DNA from: Diphasiastrum complanatum
Taxonomy: Eukaryota > Streptophyta > Lycopodiopsida > Lycopodiales > Lycopodiaceae
NCBI GenBank assembly: GCA_029204225.1
Contig: CM055099.1
Location: 59,417,010 to 59,481,009 of the forward strand
Length of the DNA: 64,000 nt
Direction: 5' to 3'
Shown here: positions 45,217 to 56,272 of the stretch, piece by piece
Layout of the letters: each line of letters begins with the position of its first letter
Numbering within the stretch: the stretch's first letter is position 1
Position numbers and translations under genes: made by a program
The notes under the pieces: model-generated
What the model was told of the DNA's origin: nothing
The model's database searches: none
The model's input: only the letters and a program-made list of their open reading frames with translations

Positions 45217-46389
45217 TTGCCCGATAGTCGTCCTATCTTCAGACAACCATATCGGTTTAGTCAGAAGGAAGAGGAAGAAGTGGCTAGGCAGATCAAGGAG
45301 TATCTTAGGATGGGACACATAAGACCTAGTAAATCTCCATGGGGAGCACCTGTCCTTCTTGAGAGTAAGAAAGATGGGAGTTTTCGGCTATGTGTAGATT
45401 ACAAGGGTCTAAACAAACTAACAATTAAAAATAAATACTCGTTGCCCAGGATGGACGATCTCATAGATCGATTGAATGGACCTAAATACTTCACGAAAAT
45501 TGATCTATGTACAGGATACCATCAGATTAGGATACATCCGGAAGATGTATCTAAAACCGGCTTTAGGACCAGGTTTGGCCACTACGAGTTTCTTGTATTG
45601 CTCTTTGGTTTGACGAATGCTCTGGCTACTTTCCAGCAAATGATGAACGATTTATTTCATCCATATTTGGGGAAGTTCGTAGTAGTGTTTCTGGATGATA
45701 TTCTAATCTATAGCAGAACAGTCAAAGAGCATGCTAAGCATCTCCGTACTGTCTTACGTATCTTAAGACAAGAGAAGCTTTATGCAAAAGAATCAAAGTG
45801 CGAATTCTTCAAGAAGGAACTTCTTTACCTAGGTCATAAGATTATCTCATTTGGGATCAAGATTGACGAAGAAAAGGTGAAGACGGTAGTGGAATGGCCA
45901 ATTCCTAAAATGATGCATGAACTTAAGTCATTCTTAGGTTTCAATATGTTTTTCCATAGATTTGTAGAGGAGTACTCGAAGATTGCTGCACCTCTTAATA
46001 ATATGTTGAAAGGAGTAAAAAGCCGCAAAGGTAGGCCAAGTCCTCCTATTAGATGGAATGAGAAATTAGATGAGAGTTTTCATAAACTCAAGCTTCTAAT
46101 TGCCTCAGCTCCAGTTTTGAGAATAGCGGATCCAGACTTGTCATTCGTCATTAACACTGACGCGAGTGATACGGCTATTGGAGCTGTTCTCTTACAGGAG
46201 GGTCAGCCCGTTGCCTTTGAGAGTAAGAAACTAACCAATGCACAGGTCAGGTACACCACTCAGGCAAAAGAGCTTTTTGTGATGATCTATGCTTTGAAGT
46301 CATGGAGACATTACCTGTACGGTAATAAATTCGTGGTTAATACCAATCATCAACCTTTAAAGTATTTCTGTAATCAGAATGATTTGTGA
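45217..46389 (+). pseudogene. Gypsy reverse transcriptase-RNase H, open 390-codon frame
   Basis: RT motifs are all present: YRFSQKEEEEVARQIKEYL, SPWGAPVLLESKKDGSFRLC, VDYKGLNKLTIKNKYSLPR, FTKIDLCTGYHQIRI, FGHYEFLVLLFGLTNA and the catalytic FLDDILIYS, then the thumb and RNase H (NTDASDTAIGAVL, YTTQAKELFVMIYALKSWRHY, NTNHQPLKYF). In RNase H the usual E of 'Y.....EKELLA' is at AKEL. The frame stops at 46387, and the RNase H end continues in the same frame to about 46530 (MRGSSNQMPDALSR). The style is chromovirus-like. The domain is open but lacks gag and protease, so it is treated as a relic. Confidence 0.88.
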
Positions 46390-46615
46390 GGTCGTAAGGC
46401 CAGATGGGCAGAACTCATGCAAGAATTTGACTTTGAAGTACAGTATATGAGGGGCTCATCTAATCAGATGCCTGATGCACTTAGTCGAATTGGTGAAGTG
46501 AACGAACTTTCCTTCACTGAGATCAGTTAGACTTATATCTCTCCCTGAGAGGTCTTTATGAGAAAGACCCACACTTTGGACCAATCTGGAATAGGGTTCT
46601 AGCAGTTTCATCAAC

Positions 46616-47419
46616 ATGACTGATGATCATGGTGGTCAGTCTGGGGGGGAGGATATAAAGGATACTGATGACTTCTCTATCTGTAATGGACTATTGTTTA
46701 GGAAAGGGAAGGTTTGTGTGCCTGATGTGGATGTTGTTAAGAATAAAATTCTTTATGAATGTCATGACTCACCATGCACAGCAGGACATCCCGACATACG
46801 TCGTACATTGGATTTGGTACGAAGGGATTTTTATTGGCCAAAACTTAAGCCCTTTGTAGAATCTTATGTCGTCAAGTGTGACCAATGCCAGTTGAATAAA
46901 GCTGAACGCCATAAGGCTGGCGGTTTGTTGCATCCACTGGATATCCCTGATAAGAGATGGGATAGTATTTCCATGGATTTCGTGGTTGGGTTATCGCGGA
47001 CGAATAAACAACATGATGCAATTTGGGTTGTGGTCGACCATCTTACCAAATTGGCTACGTTTATTCTGGTAAAAACCATCGCGAAGGCTTCTGATTTAGC
47101 TCAGATATTTGTAGAGCGCCTGTTTAGGCTTTACGGATTACCAAGTGATATTGTGAGCGATCACAATACAAAGTTCACTAGTCACTTTTGGTCGGTCGTA
47201 TTCGCTAAACTAGAGACGACACTGAGTTTGTGTTCTTCTGATCATCTTGAGTCGGATGGACAGACGGAAAGAACAAATCAGACGATGGAACAAATGCTTC
47301 GGGCATATGTTTCTAGACGGCAATCTGATTGGGAAAAGAACCTTCCATTGATTGAGTTTGCCTATAATAGTAGTAAGCATTCGGCTACCGAAATATATCT
47401 ATTTATAGTTGTGCATTAA
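46616..47419 (+). pseudogene. Gypsy integrase, truncated
   Basis: A 267-codon frame. The zinc domain has HDSPCTAGHPD and CDQCQLNK. The core has SMDFVVGLS (Asp), GLPSDIVSDHNTKFTSHFW (Asp) and DGQTERTNQTMEQML (Glu), followed by WEKNLPLIEFAYNSSKHSATEI. It stops there: no GPY module and no chromodomain, so the C-terminus is lost. A stop near 46530 separates it from RNase H. It follows the RT frame in the same element. Confidence 0.88.
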
Positions 47420-48789
47420 TGCCCATAAGTCTGCGCTAGAATTGGCTCTAATCTCCAAAAAATAATGTTGCTTTCCACTCTAAGCATATTACATATCATG
47501 CAGAAGGGCCTTGGAGAGCAATAGCCCAAGGTGAAAGGCCCTTCTGATGACAAAAGGGCCAAGTGGACCTTCTCCAACATGAAAGCCGTTTGGACATATT
47601 GCAAGTGCTTGCGTTTTGTTCGTGAAAAATGTAAAAAGTGATTATAAGTCTGACGAAACTGCCCATGAATCCCCACTGAAGCACCCAATGATTAAGGGAA
47701 GATAAGTACCAACCATTGTTATGCCTTGCAATTTATCTCACAGCAGTTAGACGTTACTAAAATGTTTGTAGTTGGGGAAACATGACAGTCGCCAATTAAG
47801 AATGAATGCTTATTGCTCTAATTGGTATGCAACATTATTGCTAAAATTTGACATTCATTCTCTATTATCATCATATCTTTCATAATTTTTAGGGATGATG
47901 TGTGATGTCATTAAATAGAAATCGCCCTTCAAATTTCATTTTATGGACGATCTAATTTTCATGCAAATTTTATTTTAAAAATGTTAATATCAAATTCCAA
48001 GTAAAAAATGAATTTCTCATATCAAATATCAAGTAAAACTTTCACTTAACAAGATTGGAGGCTTTAGGCTAGAATCTAGATGGATTATAGCAAACATGAG
48101 CACAACGTACACATGAAGGTCAAACTTTCAAAGTTTGCAACTTCCATGAGCACAACATACACATGAAGGCCAGACTTTCAAAGTTTGCAAGTAGGAGTTA
48201 AATTGTAACATTTATGGAGAATGCATGATTTTAACTTGGAAGTTGGGAATTTGGCCCATTGTTCAAACTTTAAACCTTGAGCCAATCTCTCCAATGGTCC
48301 ATGCTAGAGTGAAAAGTCCTTGAAGTTTGAAGTTTGTGAACCTCAATTCCAATATCATTGCATTGAGTATTAAGCTATGATGAACTTGCAAAGGGTCAAT
48401 TTTCAAGTTTCAAGCCTACATCATGTACTATAATGATGTACTATAAGGACCTTAACTCAAAACATCCAAAATATATTGTTTTAATTTTGATGGCCCAAAA
48501 ATGGAAAACCGTATCAAATACGTCCAAATTTGGCCTTTGAAGGACATGATGGGTCAAATTTCAACATACAGTTTAGCATCCTCATGCAAGCCAATTCAAG
48601 CCCGGACCAAATTCAAAGTCCCTGTCCGAAGATTATCGTTCAAAAGGAGGAAAATCTTTGTAATTCATGAGTAAATCTAGCTTGACGTGATTTTTGGTTT
48701 AATCAAAGGTGGAGAGACTAACCGGCATCTACTTCAATGAAAAAGTCTGCATCACACATTGTTTCCTTCTTCCATAGGAACAGTGTCCA
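47420..48789. other. Gene-poor spacer upstream of the peptide gene
   Basis: No convincing gene. It holds a hairpin at 47501-47546 (10-bp perfect arms CAGAAGGGCC) and a 50-bp tandem pair at 48095-48191. Confidence 0.4.
48095..48191 (+). repeat. Two-copy 50-bp tandem repeat
   Basis: CATGAGCACAACxTACACATG followed by AAACTTTCAAAGTTTGCAA occurs twice, 50 bp apart, with a few differences. Confidence 0.85.
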
Positions 48790-48871
48790 TTACATACGTG
48801 AATTTGGCGAAGTCTGCATCGATAAACATAGCTGAACAGTATCCCTTACATACGTGAATTTGGCGAAGTCT
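48790..48871 (+). promoter_or_regulatory. Duplicated upstream module of the peptide gene
   Basis: A 26-bp string beginning TTACATACGTGAATTTGG occurs exactly at 48790-48815 and 48846-48871, 56 bp apart, about 190-280 bp before the TATA-like box. It contains TACGTG, an ACGT core of the kind bound by bZIP factors, and TTTGGCGA, which is close to an E2F site. A regulatory role is inference. Confidence 0.45.
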
Positions 48872-49057
48872 CGGTCTCTTCTGGACTTGGCTACTATTGC
48901 CTCAAGTCCTGCACCAGAACAACTAAACTACTCACAATGACTTGCTTCACTTTCCTTCCTTCTACACACTTTCAAACCCAAGTCCCTTTCTTCCCCGTCT
49001 CAAGGAGAAGATTAATTTCAACAAGCGAGGCGCTTCGTCATGCAGCTCAAGCAAGAG

Positions 49058-49070
49058 CTAATATATAATA
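49058..49070 (+). promoter_or_regulatory. TATA-like box of the peptide gene
   Basis: CTAATATATAATA lies about 155 bp before the chosen ATG, leaving a plausible 5' untranslated region of 100-130 bases. Confidence 0.5.
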
Positions 49071-49222
49071 GCACCAGCTCTCTCTATGGATCTCTACATT
49101 TCTTATGCCTCCAATTCCTGCTAATCTATTTTAAGTGTGATCGAATAGAGAACATCCACAACATATACTTTCCAAATTTCAATAGTACACGGCAAACAAG
49201 AATCCGTATTGGATCTGACACA

Positions 49223-49639
49223 ATGAAGGCAAAGTACTGCCCAATATGCATTTTAGTTGCCTTATTGCTGCTTATTACGATCTGTCACGTGGATTGTATC
49301 AGACCTGCCCTGAATAACTTGAGCAGTCAAGGATCACAAGCATGTCAATCAAATATCTACATCGTGCAATCCACACCTTGCCTGGGAATGGACGGTCCAG
49401 GCTCCAGTCCCATTTCTTCAGCGAAAGACTCTATCAACCCCAACAAAATCAAGATGAGCCCTTTATCATCTTCATCCCTTTTTGAACGTGCTAGTACAAG
49501 TGGCACACAGTACTCTCACATATCACCCAAAGCGTCGCCATATCTGTCGTCTCAGAAGACTGGACCACCTTCCGGTCCGAGCCCCAAGGGAAATGTTGTA
49601 ATCAACTCGGCAAAGCAACTTGGGCTTAGAAGAATGTAA
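49223..49639 (+). CDS. Secreted signalling-peptide precursor, IDA/PIP-like
   Basis: A single-exon, 138-residue precursor. Residues 1-25 form a signal peptide: KAKYC, a hydrophobic core ICILVALLLLITI, and a likely cut near HVDC/IRP. The variable middle is Ser-rich with little order. Near the C-terminus, residues 115-124 read PPSGPSPKGN. This fits the SGPS core of the PIP and IDA-like peptides of plants, which are cut from secreted precursors and perceived by HAESA/RLK7-type receptor kinases. It differs in detail: IDA types end in HN and PIP types in GxGH, and here 14 residues (VVINSAKQLGLRRM) follow. The frame is open upstream to 49040, but the ATG at 49223 directly gives a signal peptide and follows the TATA-like box by a normal distance. 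No intron is needed. Family membership is inference; secretion is well supported. Confidence 0.6.
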   Translation: MKAKYCPICILVALLLLITICHVDCIRPALNNLSSQGSQACQSNIYIVQSTPCLGMDGPGSSPISSAKDSINPNKIKMSPLSSSSLFERASTSGTQYSHISPKASPYLSSQKTGPPSGPSPKGNVVINSAKQLGLRRM

Positions 49640-50164
49640 ATTCATCATTGAAAAGAGTGTGTTAGAATTAAATGACCACTCTACATTTTTAGTACTTTTT
49701 TTATTTCCTGAATAACTTCAACATTAGTACAATATAATTAGACCATATAATGTAGCTAGGTTCATTACTTTTGGCCATATTAACTTTTATTTTGGTAGTA
49801 AAGAGAATAGAGACAATTTGTATTTTGATTCTTAGTCTCTCTCATCTTCTTGCTCCAACTACTTATCTCAATGCTTAAGATAGCATGTCAAATAATTTTC
49901 GTTTTTTGTATCAATGGAAATTATTAATTTCTGATGCTTATTCTCACTCCAATCCGATCCTCAAAGGGCCAACCTTATTATGCCACTAACAAGTCTATCA
50001 AAGACAATCAAAGCTGGAAGGCCTACAAAAATACACTACTATGTGAGAGACTATGTAAATTTACATTTTTGAGCTAAAAATAAAAATAGAATCATTACAC
50101 TACCCAATAATGTTTCTCTCAACTTGACTCGACTCAACAATATTTGAGTCGATTGTCAACTCAG

Positions 50165-50250
50165 CCTGATATTCGAGTCGAACCAGAATACGCAATGTTC
50201 GAGTTGACCCAGAATACGCAATATTCGACCCAACATTTATTCGAGTCAAG
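50165..50250 (+). repeat. Minisatellite, about 28-bp units
   Basis: Units of the type ATTCGAGTCGAACCAGAATA then CGCAAT recur twice fully and once partially. Confidence 0.75.
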
Positions 50251-50399
50251 GTTGAAATATTGTTTGAGCTTCATGATCACACCTCAATAGTTTAAAATAG
50301 CAGAGATGGTGACTTTTGTAGTTAGCGATATATAAAGATTTTGATCGCCACTTAATTGTGAATAAGTTAAGAGTAAGTGTACAAAATCCATCATTTGAG

Positions 50400-50400
<1 letters not shown>

Positions 50401-50430
<30 letters not shown>
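50401..50430 (+). repeat. GT microsatellite
   Basis: Thirty bases of TG repeats with one interruption (TTT). Confidence 0.95.
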
Positions 50431-51474
50431 GACAGTAGAAAACATGGGGAGAGAGAGATAGAATAAAGATCAAATAGAGAATAGACATTGTACAACTCTC
50501 CAAGAAAGTAATTTGCATCAGCGATAGTGATAGATAGAATGGTAGTAAGAAAGAAGAGTGACACCCTCCTTAGTAAACTCTGATTTGCAACATCTTTGCA
50601 TTGTCATCTTGTAATCTTCTTCTATCAACAAAGCGACTAGTTTTGATCTATAACTGACAAAAAGGTCCTCGCACATTTTGACATTATGAATGTTGTTAAT
50701 GTTGATGAAGTTACATATGCTCTAATCTTTAATGCATTAACCATAGTTTTACTTTCATGACTTCTTGCAAGAATTAACAATAGATTGTCAACTATAATTC
50801 CACGATTGTCTTAGACACCTCATATGAAATGTATACATGACTATAATAGATGCATACCAACAATCTTGTAGGTATATTCAATTATAATAATAATAAGTTA
50901 CGAGATTCTGAAGGCAACTATAACTCTTAAATTGGTTGTATTTTTTCACACTAATTCCCAAAAGAAGGTCTCTTCAAAACTAAAATCAAAGAAAAACCTC
51001 AATTTTTTTTATTCATTGAGAAAAATAAAATATTTTCAATTTGTGGACGAATTGTCCATACAATGCATTATTGTGGATCAACATATTTTTGGTACTTGAG
51101 ATTTATTGTGTGCATTTTGCAAGCTAGTCAATTCTACATTACTTTGAAATTCACCTTTAGTAAGATTGGAGTATTGTATAAAACTCACAAGACTTGATTT
51201 GGTTAAGAGATCTATATGAATTCTCTTTTTGAGGTTTGGATCAATGAAACTGAATTCATTTTTGGTCTTCTGGTCAAGGAGTCTTATTTCACTCAAATCT
51301 TAGGTTGGTTGCAGCTAGTTAAAAGATCATAATTCAAGATCATTGTTGATCTTGTTGAATAAGCTTATAAACTCTATTTCAGTTCCAAGAAAAGTGGAAT
51401 ATCAAATTTGATCTATTTTTTTTAATCTACCTTGTACTTTCTGTACCATATTTTGTTTCCAATGGCTTCATTGA

Positions 51475-52283
51475 TGTTGGAAGTATTTCTAGTGTGTGTG
51501 GTGGCTAGATCTACTTACGGGTGTAGTATAGGGATGTAGAGATTTGTCCACTTTTTAAGTTTCTACAATAAGCTTTGACGGAAATACAGACAGAATCAAC
51601 ATGGATGAGAGCACTAAGGTTTACCCAACTAGTGCCCGAAATGGAAATAAAGCTAATTAGAAACAACAATAAAAATCCTTGCTAAGGCAAACCCAACTAG
51701 CAAGATTGCTAAACTAAGACCTAGATTAACACCCAAAGGGTTTGAAAGAGAAGTTGCGGCTAACTAAATAAACCAATAAAAACATGCCACAATAAGCCAA
51801 TGAAAGGAGGCAAGAGGAGGCCTGAGCACCTTCCCTCAAGCTATGCACCTTCCAATGGGAACACAAAGAAATAGAATGATAATCTCAATAGAGAGCAATT
51901 TTGCATAATCTCAAAGTGTTATTTACAATGCAAATACCTCTCCTTTTATGGCAAGGAGGGTCTTCCATAAGTATCTACGGACTTATGGGACTACTTTCTT
52001 TCTAGCCTTTCTAGAACTTCTATCTTAGGATTTAGAACTTCAAAGTTTCTTAGCTTAGGAAAACTTAAGATAAAATATTTCTAGTCTTAAGTTTCCTAAG
52101 TCTAAGTTCTAAATCTAAGTTTAAGCTATTTTATTATTATTTAAGCTTCTACTCATGGGCTTACAAAACACATGCCATGGTTGAAATTTATTGACAGATA
52201 CTCATACGTGGACTTACAAAACACATGCCACGGAGTTTTATTGCTTTCTTTTTATTTTCTCTGTGTTAGCACAATTGCTAACA
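51475..52283 (-). mobile_element. LTR family C, left copy (3' LTR)
   Basis: 809 bp. In minus orientation it begins TGTTAGCAAT at 52283 after a purine tract and ends ACTTCCAACA at 51475. It is the inverted partner of 58343-59168, with many indels. It carries a strong internal dyad at 52024-52119. Confidence 0.85.
52024..52119. repeat. Long inverted repeat (hairpin) inside LTR family C
   Basis: The arms CTTAGGATTTAGAACTT and AAGTTCTAAATCTAAG, plus inner arms CTTAGGAAAACTTAAGA and TCTTAAGTTTCCTAAG, can form a near-continuous stem of about 40 bp. The equivalent dyad in the right LTR is 58508-58620. Confidence 0.8.
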
Positions 52284-52297
52284 TTATCCCCCTCCTT
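52284..52297 (-). other. Polypurine tract
   Basis: AAGGAGGGGGATAA on the minus strand, directly before the LTR start. Confidence 0.85.
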
Positions 52298-52299
52298 AT

Positions 52300-55260
52300 T
52301 GGATTGGTGGTCCCACACCAATCGACGCCTTTTTGTCCTGGATCTTTTGTGCTTCTTGGAGGCGAGACTGTTGCTGTTAGGAATGGAGATTGTCGTGCCG
52401 ATGCCCTCCATCATTTGCCATCGTAATTTGTTCAGGAAGGGCATGGATTTGTAATAATGGAGCATACCCTGTAGAAAGTTATGGGTTTTCCATAGCTCCA
52501 CCATACCAACGTGCAGGGCGGAAGTGAGTGCAGCATGATAGAGCCTTGCTACGCTGATATGGTCGTCTTGAGTTCGCAAGGGTTTATTGATATCAAGGGC
52601 GATTAGGGGTAGCCCTCGATCCTCTTAACCTCTGAGTTCTGCCAGAAATGCCACCAAGCTGAATTGTCCACAAAATATCTGACGTTGCGATCAAGATTGC
52701 CATGGTGCTTCTGGTAGAATACTCGACAGTTGGTGACCATGTCTTCGGCTAAGTTGCCGGTATCGACGCTTGTGAGCTTGAGACAAAATATTCTATTCTT
52801 GACCTTAGTGGCAGGAAACGGTTCTCGCCTACTGGATAGTAATACGGATTTGTGCCCATGTAGGAGGGAGCTTCGATATACCATGACATTGAGGTCTTAC
52901 TCTGCAAGAAGAGTTGATGACGCCAGAGAGGTTGTGGATCCAGGAGTTTGACTGTTTTTTTATGTGTTTTACTCTGGTCTAGATCTGACAGTATGTAGCC
53001 ACCTTGCTCTTTTGTTGTTGGATATTTCTTGGCAAACTCCTGAGAGGCGCGCAACTCCTTGCTCAGTTCTATGGGCATGATTCTATGTCGGATGGTTGGT
53101 GCTTCAGAGACAACCTCGTGTTGAGTTTGTGGATCGGGTTCAGGAGAGAGAGGAGGCGAGGGGTTAGCTTACTCAGGAGAAAATTGTTGTGGAATGAAGG
53201 GGGGATTAGTGGTGTCGAGAGGATTAGAAGCGGTGGAAGAAAAAAGATAATGTTGGGAGCTGGTACCCCCAGAGCCTGACAAATTGGTTGGTGCTTGAGC
53301 TCCTTGTCACAAGGGTTGGCCTTGAAATGCGGAGCCTTGAGTTGCAGGAGGAGGCTGCTGGAATCCTGCTCCATCTCCACCATCTGGTCCATCAAAGTGG
53401 TGCCCCAAATCATGGAATTGGGCATGCTCTACATGAACCGATGGTGTCGATTGGACAACGGCTTTTAAGCGTTCTTCCAAGGTGGCTATGTGCTGGTTCA
53501 GAGCCTCGACGGAAGCAAGGTATGATTGTTCTAATTCTGAGTGCTGCTCCGTCGTGGCTTTCAACTTTTGGGCCATCATTTGATAGGCCACCACTGGAAT
53601 GGCAGTCCCCTCAGGAATAGCTGGTGGTGCGAAGTCGTTGAAGTCCACCAATTCCAACTGTTCCTTATAACGGAATGTATTGCTTGTGCATCTGCTACAG
53701 CCTCCTCTTTTTCGGCTTTGAGGGTATCGATGGTTTGCTGCATGTTGGATCAGTTGGAGCTGGTTTTGGAGGTGGAGTAGCATCTACTGCTGTTGTTGAA
53801 TGTAATTGGTGAAGTTCTAGATCTGCAGCTGTTGTTGTTTGTTTTCCTCCTCCAGCCTTTCTTTTTCTTTTTGAAGGTCCGCCATAGCACCATCGTCGAA
53901 TTGCCGCATAGTATATTGTCCCCCTAGGGTGTCGAATAGATTGTATTGAAGCTCATTCACCAACCATACCACTTTTTGGGCTGCAAGGAATAATTGCTCC
54001 CAAGGACCAATGTTAGGGAGGGTGTGTGTGTAGTTAGGATATGGCATTGGGTTAAAGGGTAGAAAATCAGGAGCAGGGCTAGACAGAGGTGTATGAAAAG
54101 CAGGTGGAGGTGATTGTGGATTGAGGGATACAAGCGGTGGGGAGATACTGTGTGGCGGAGACGTTTGGATTGGGTTAGTGGTGACGGTGGTTGATGGAAG
54201 TGCGCTTAGTAATTGTAATGCAAAATCATTTACATTGACTGTGGAGTCAAGTAGGGTGGATATTTGTATAGGTGAGGGCTTTTGTGGAAGTGTGGAAGTG
54301 AAGCCCGTGTTGAGAATAAGTGAGGGTGTGGAGGTGGCAATAAATGGTGGGGGTGGTGGTGGGAGAGTGAGAGCAAGTGATGGAGAGGATTTAAGACTCC
54401 CTCCAGATTCAGCATACTCCCTCTCGATGTCGCTGGATAGAATGTTTTGAGGGACATCGGGTTCGGTGCTGATCACCTTCCCTTTCTGCTTCTTAGTAGG
54501 TGGGGCTGGTGAGACTAGTTCTGCTGTCGGTTGGGGGTGGCTCGCTTTTTTGTGCTTGGATAGAGATCATCCAGCTCCTTGATGGCAGTAGCTGTCCTAG
54601 ACCCCAATTGTTTGGTGACCAACATGTGGAGGAGATACCCACATTTCTTAGTTGGTTTTCTGGCTTTCAGATCTCCGCACAGCTTCTCTGCTACCTTCTC
54701 AGCCCACTTGTAATTTTGAGTGGGATCGTCCATGGTGAGGGTCAAAGAAAAGAGGTCGCTCGGTGGTATGCGATCCATCTTGGCAGTATGCACTTCGACC
54801 ATGGTGATGAGGATTTCAAAGGCGCCCGTAGATGGGGATCTATGATGAGGCATATGGCAATCCCGTCGTTGGTTTGGGCAATGGTTTTACCGTCCTCTGT
54901 CAGAAACTTAGTAAAGTATTTGGCATCATAGCTGGTGCCCTTGCCATGGATTGTCTCTTCGAGATTAGGGAAGCCAATGCTCTAGAGATCCCCCGGAGAG
55001 ACGTTGATGATGGTATAGCTGCTACTCTTAGATGTAAGCCTGAAATTTTGGAATTCATCCGAATATGTGGAGTAGGCCGCTCGAATGAGGCCCACGGTCT
55101 GCTGGTCCCAAAAAATAGTCAAATCAAAGCCAAGGCTTGTGAGCTGCTCGGCGTAATTCTTGATACAGATCATAAAGATATCTCCTAAATAAGGGTGAGG
55201 GCGTTTACGGCGATGCAAACTGAGCGAGGAATCGTGGGAGGCCATGATAGCAGTGATTTT
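52300..55260 (-). pseudogene. Pol-less element: long unidentified protein with coiled coils and proline-rich region
   Basis: Minus-strand frames in order are 55398-54982 (probable start ATG near 55245, giving MASHDSSLSLHRRKRP), 54853-54515, 54476-53817, 53783-53307, 53078-52749, 52884-52603 and 52579-52238. The frames 54476-52749 share one register with only two or three stops between them; the others are joined by frameshifts. Visible features are a globular start (DIFMICIKNYAEQL), PDLFSLTLTMDDP-type middle, proline-rich tract LTLPPPPPPF, coiled-coil LQKEKERLEEENKQQQ and HSELEQSYLASVEALNQHIA, and a C-terminal part with SWYIEAPSYMGTNPYYYP. No zinc knuckle, protease, RT or integrase is present. 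It lies between leader and purine tract, the gag position of an LTR element. The original protein may have exceeded 900 residues. I do not recognise a family. Confidence 0.5.
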
Positions 55261-55800
55261 AGATTGCTCTAAGAATTTTGAAAATCTTGAAAAATTTTGG
55301 CATGAACTCGAGAGCAGCAATCTGAAATGAATTCGTGGAGAGAAGGGTGGAGGTCTATATATAGACTTTTTTTGATAGGAATTTGCAACTTCACTCATAA
55401 ATCGTCCTCAGTTTCCACGATTTGGTAATGATGGTCGCGAATTTCGAGGCAACATTCTGAGGATCCGCGAATTCTGGTAAGTGATATTTCTATGCCAAAA
55501 GAGAAAAAAGTGTCGGACAGTGCCAAAATTTGTCTAATCAGAATTTGTAGAGATAATAGAGAAATTGTGGGAATCATTTGAAATTCCAGCGAATTATCTG
55601 CAAATTCTGAAAGTGGATATCTAATGAAAAAAACTACCTTTCTCTAATTTTAGAATTATTTTGTCTCTGAGATAGAATTCGCGGAGGCCAAAAATGAATC
55701 GTGCACTGTAAAAAAGGGGTCAGGCAAATTCTATCTGAGATGGTGTGAAACAATTCTTCTGAAACTAATGGCTTTGGTGGTTTTCTCAGAGAAGACTGTT
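55261..55800 (-). other. Leader of the left family C element
   Basis: On the minus strand it shares GCGAATTCTATCTCAGAGA and neighbouring text with the leader of the right element (about 59626-59645). The 5' LTR and primer site are missing: the element is cut near 55800. Confidence 0.6.
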
Positions 55801-55979
55801 GGTATACCTGATTAGATAGTATCTTGATGGTTTGAACAAGAAAGCACAGCAAAATTTTGTCGAAGAGACAGGCAGACAATAGAAAAATAAAGAAAAACAG
55901 TAGAAATGATGATTTTTGTATTTAATCCATGATGGATCCACTTTAATCAATGAAGCAAGATCTTGGTTTTGGAGGCATA

Positions 55980-56272
55980 TCTTGATTATTCTCATGTTTG
56001 TGTCGTGATTTTATGGTTCTATTGCCTTCTAACACTTGTGTACTTCACTCTCTGCTGTAAGTCTGTACAGGTACTGTTCTTCACACATGTGAAGGTAGTA
56101 GGTCTCAAGTTTAATCATTTGCTTGTTGTTCTTGCTAGAAATTTGATGGGAAATTGATCTAATTCTAGATCTAATCATTGGTTGATCAGTATATCATGTA
56201 ATCTAGCTTCCAACACCTCTTGAGGATTTGATCTAGATCCATTCTTGGTCTTTATTTCTCTGAAATTTCACA
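55980..56272 (+). mobile_element. LTR family B, copy 3 (partial)
   Basis: Plus-orientation relative of the LTRs at 19 and 24 kb: TTGTTCTTGCTAGAAATTTG, GATCTAGATCCATTCTTGGTC and an end CTCTGAAATTTCACA at 56272. It carries CACACATGTG at 56082. No primer site follows, so it is solo or truncated. Confidence 0.65.

Larger units (their letters stand above)
49640..51474. other. Gene-poor stretch after the peptide gene
   Basis: Probable 3' untranslated region at first, then AT-rich DNA. It holds an approximately 28-bp minisatellite (50165-50250) and a GT tract (50401-50430). No other gene is supported. Confidence 0.4.

Noticed and set aside
50165-50250. CRISPR-like repeat array
   Set aside because: Units are adjacent without spacers, imperfect and few; the DNA is a plant genome.
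53288-54931. Plus-strand frames up to 143 codons
   Set aside because: Shadows of the minus-strand unidentified protein; no independent domain.
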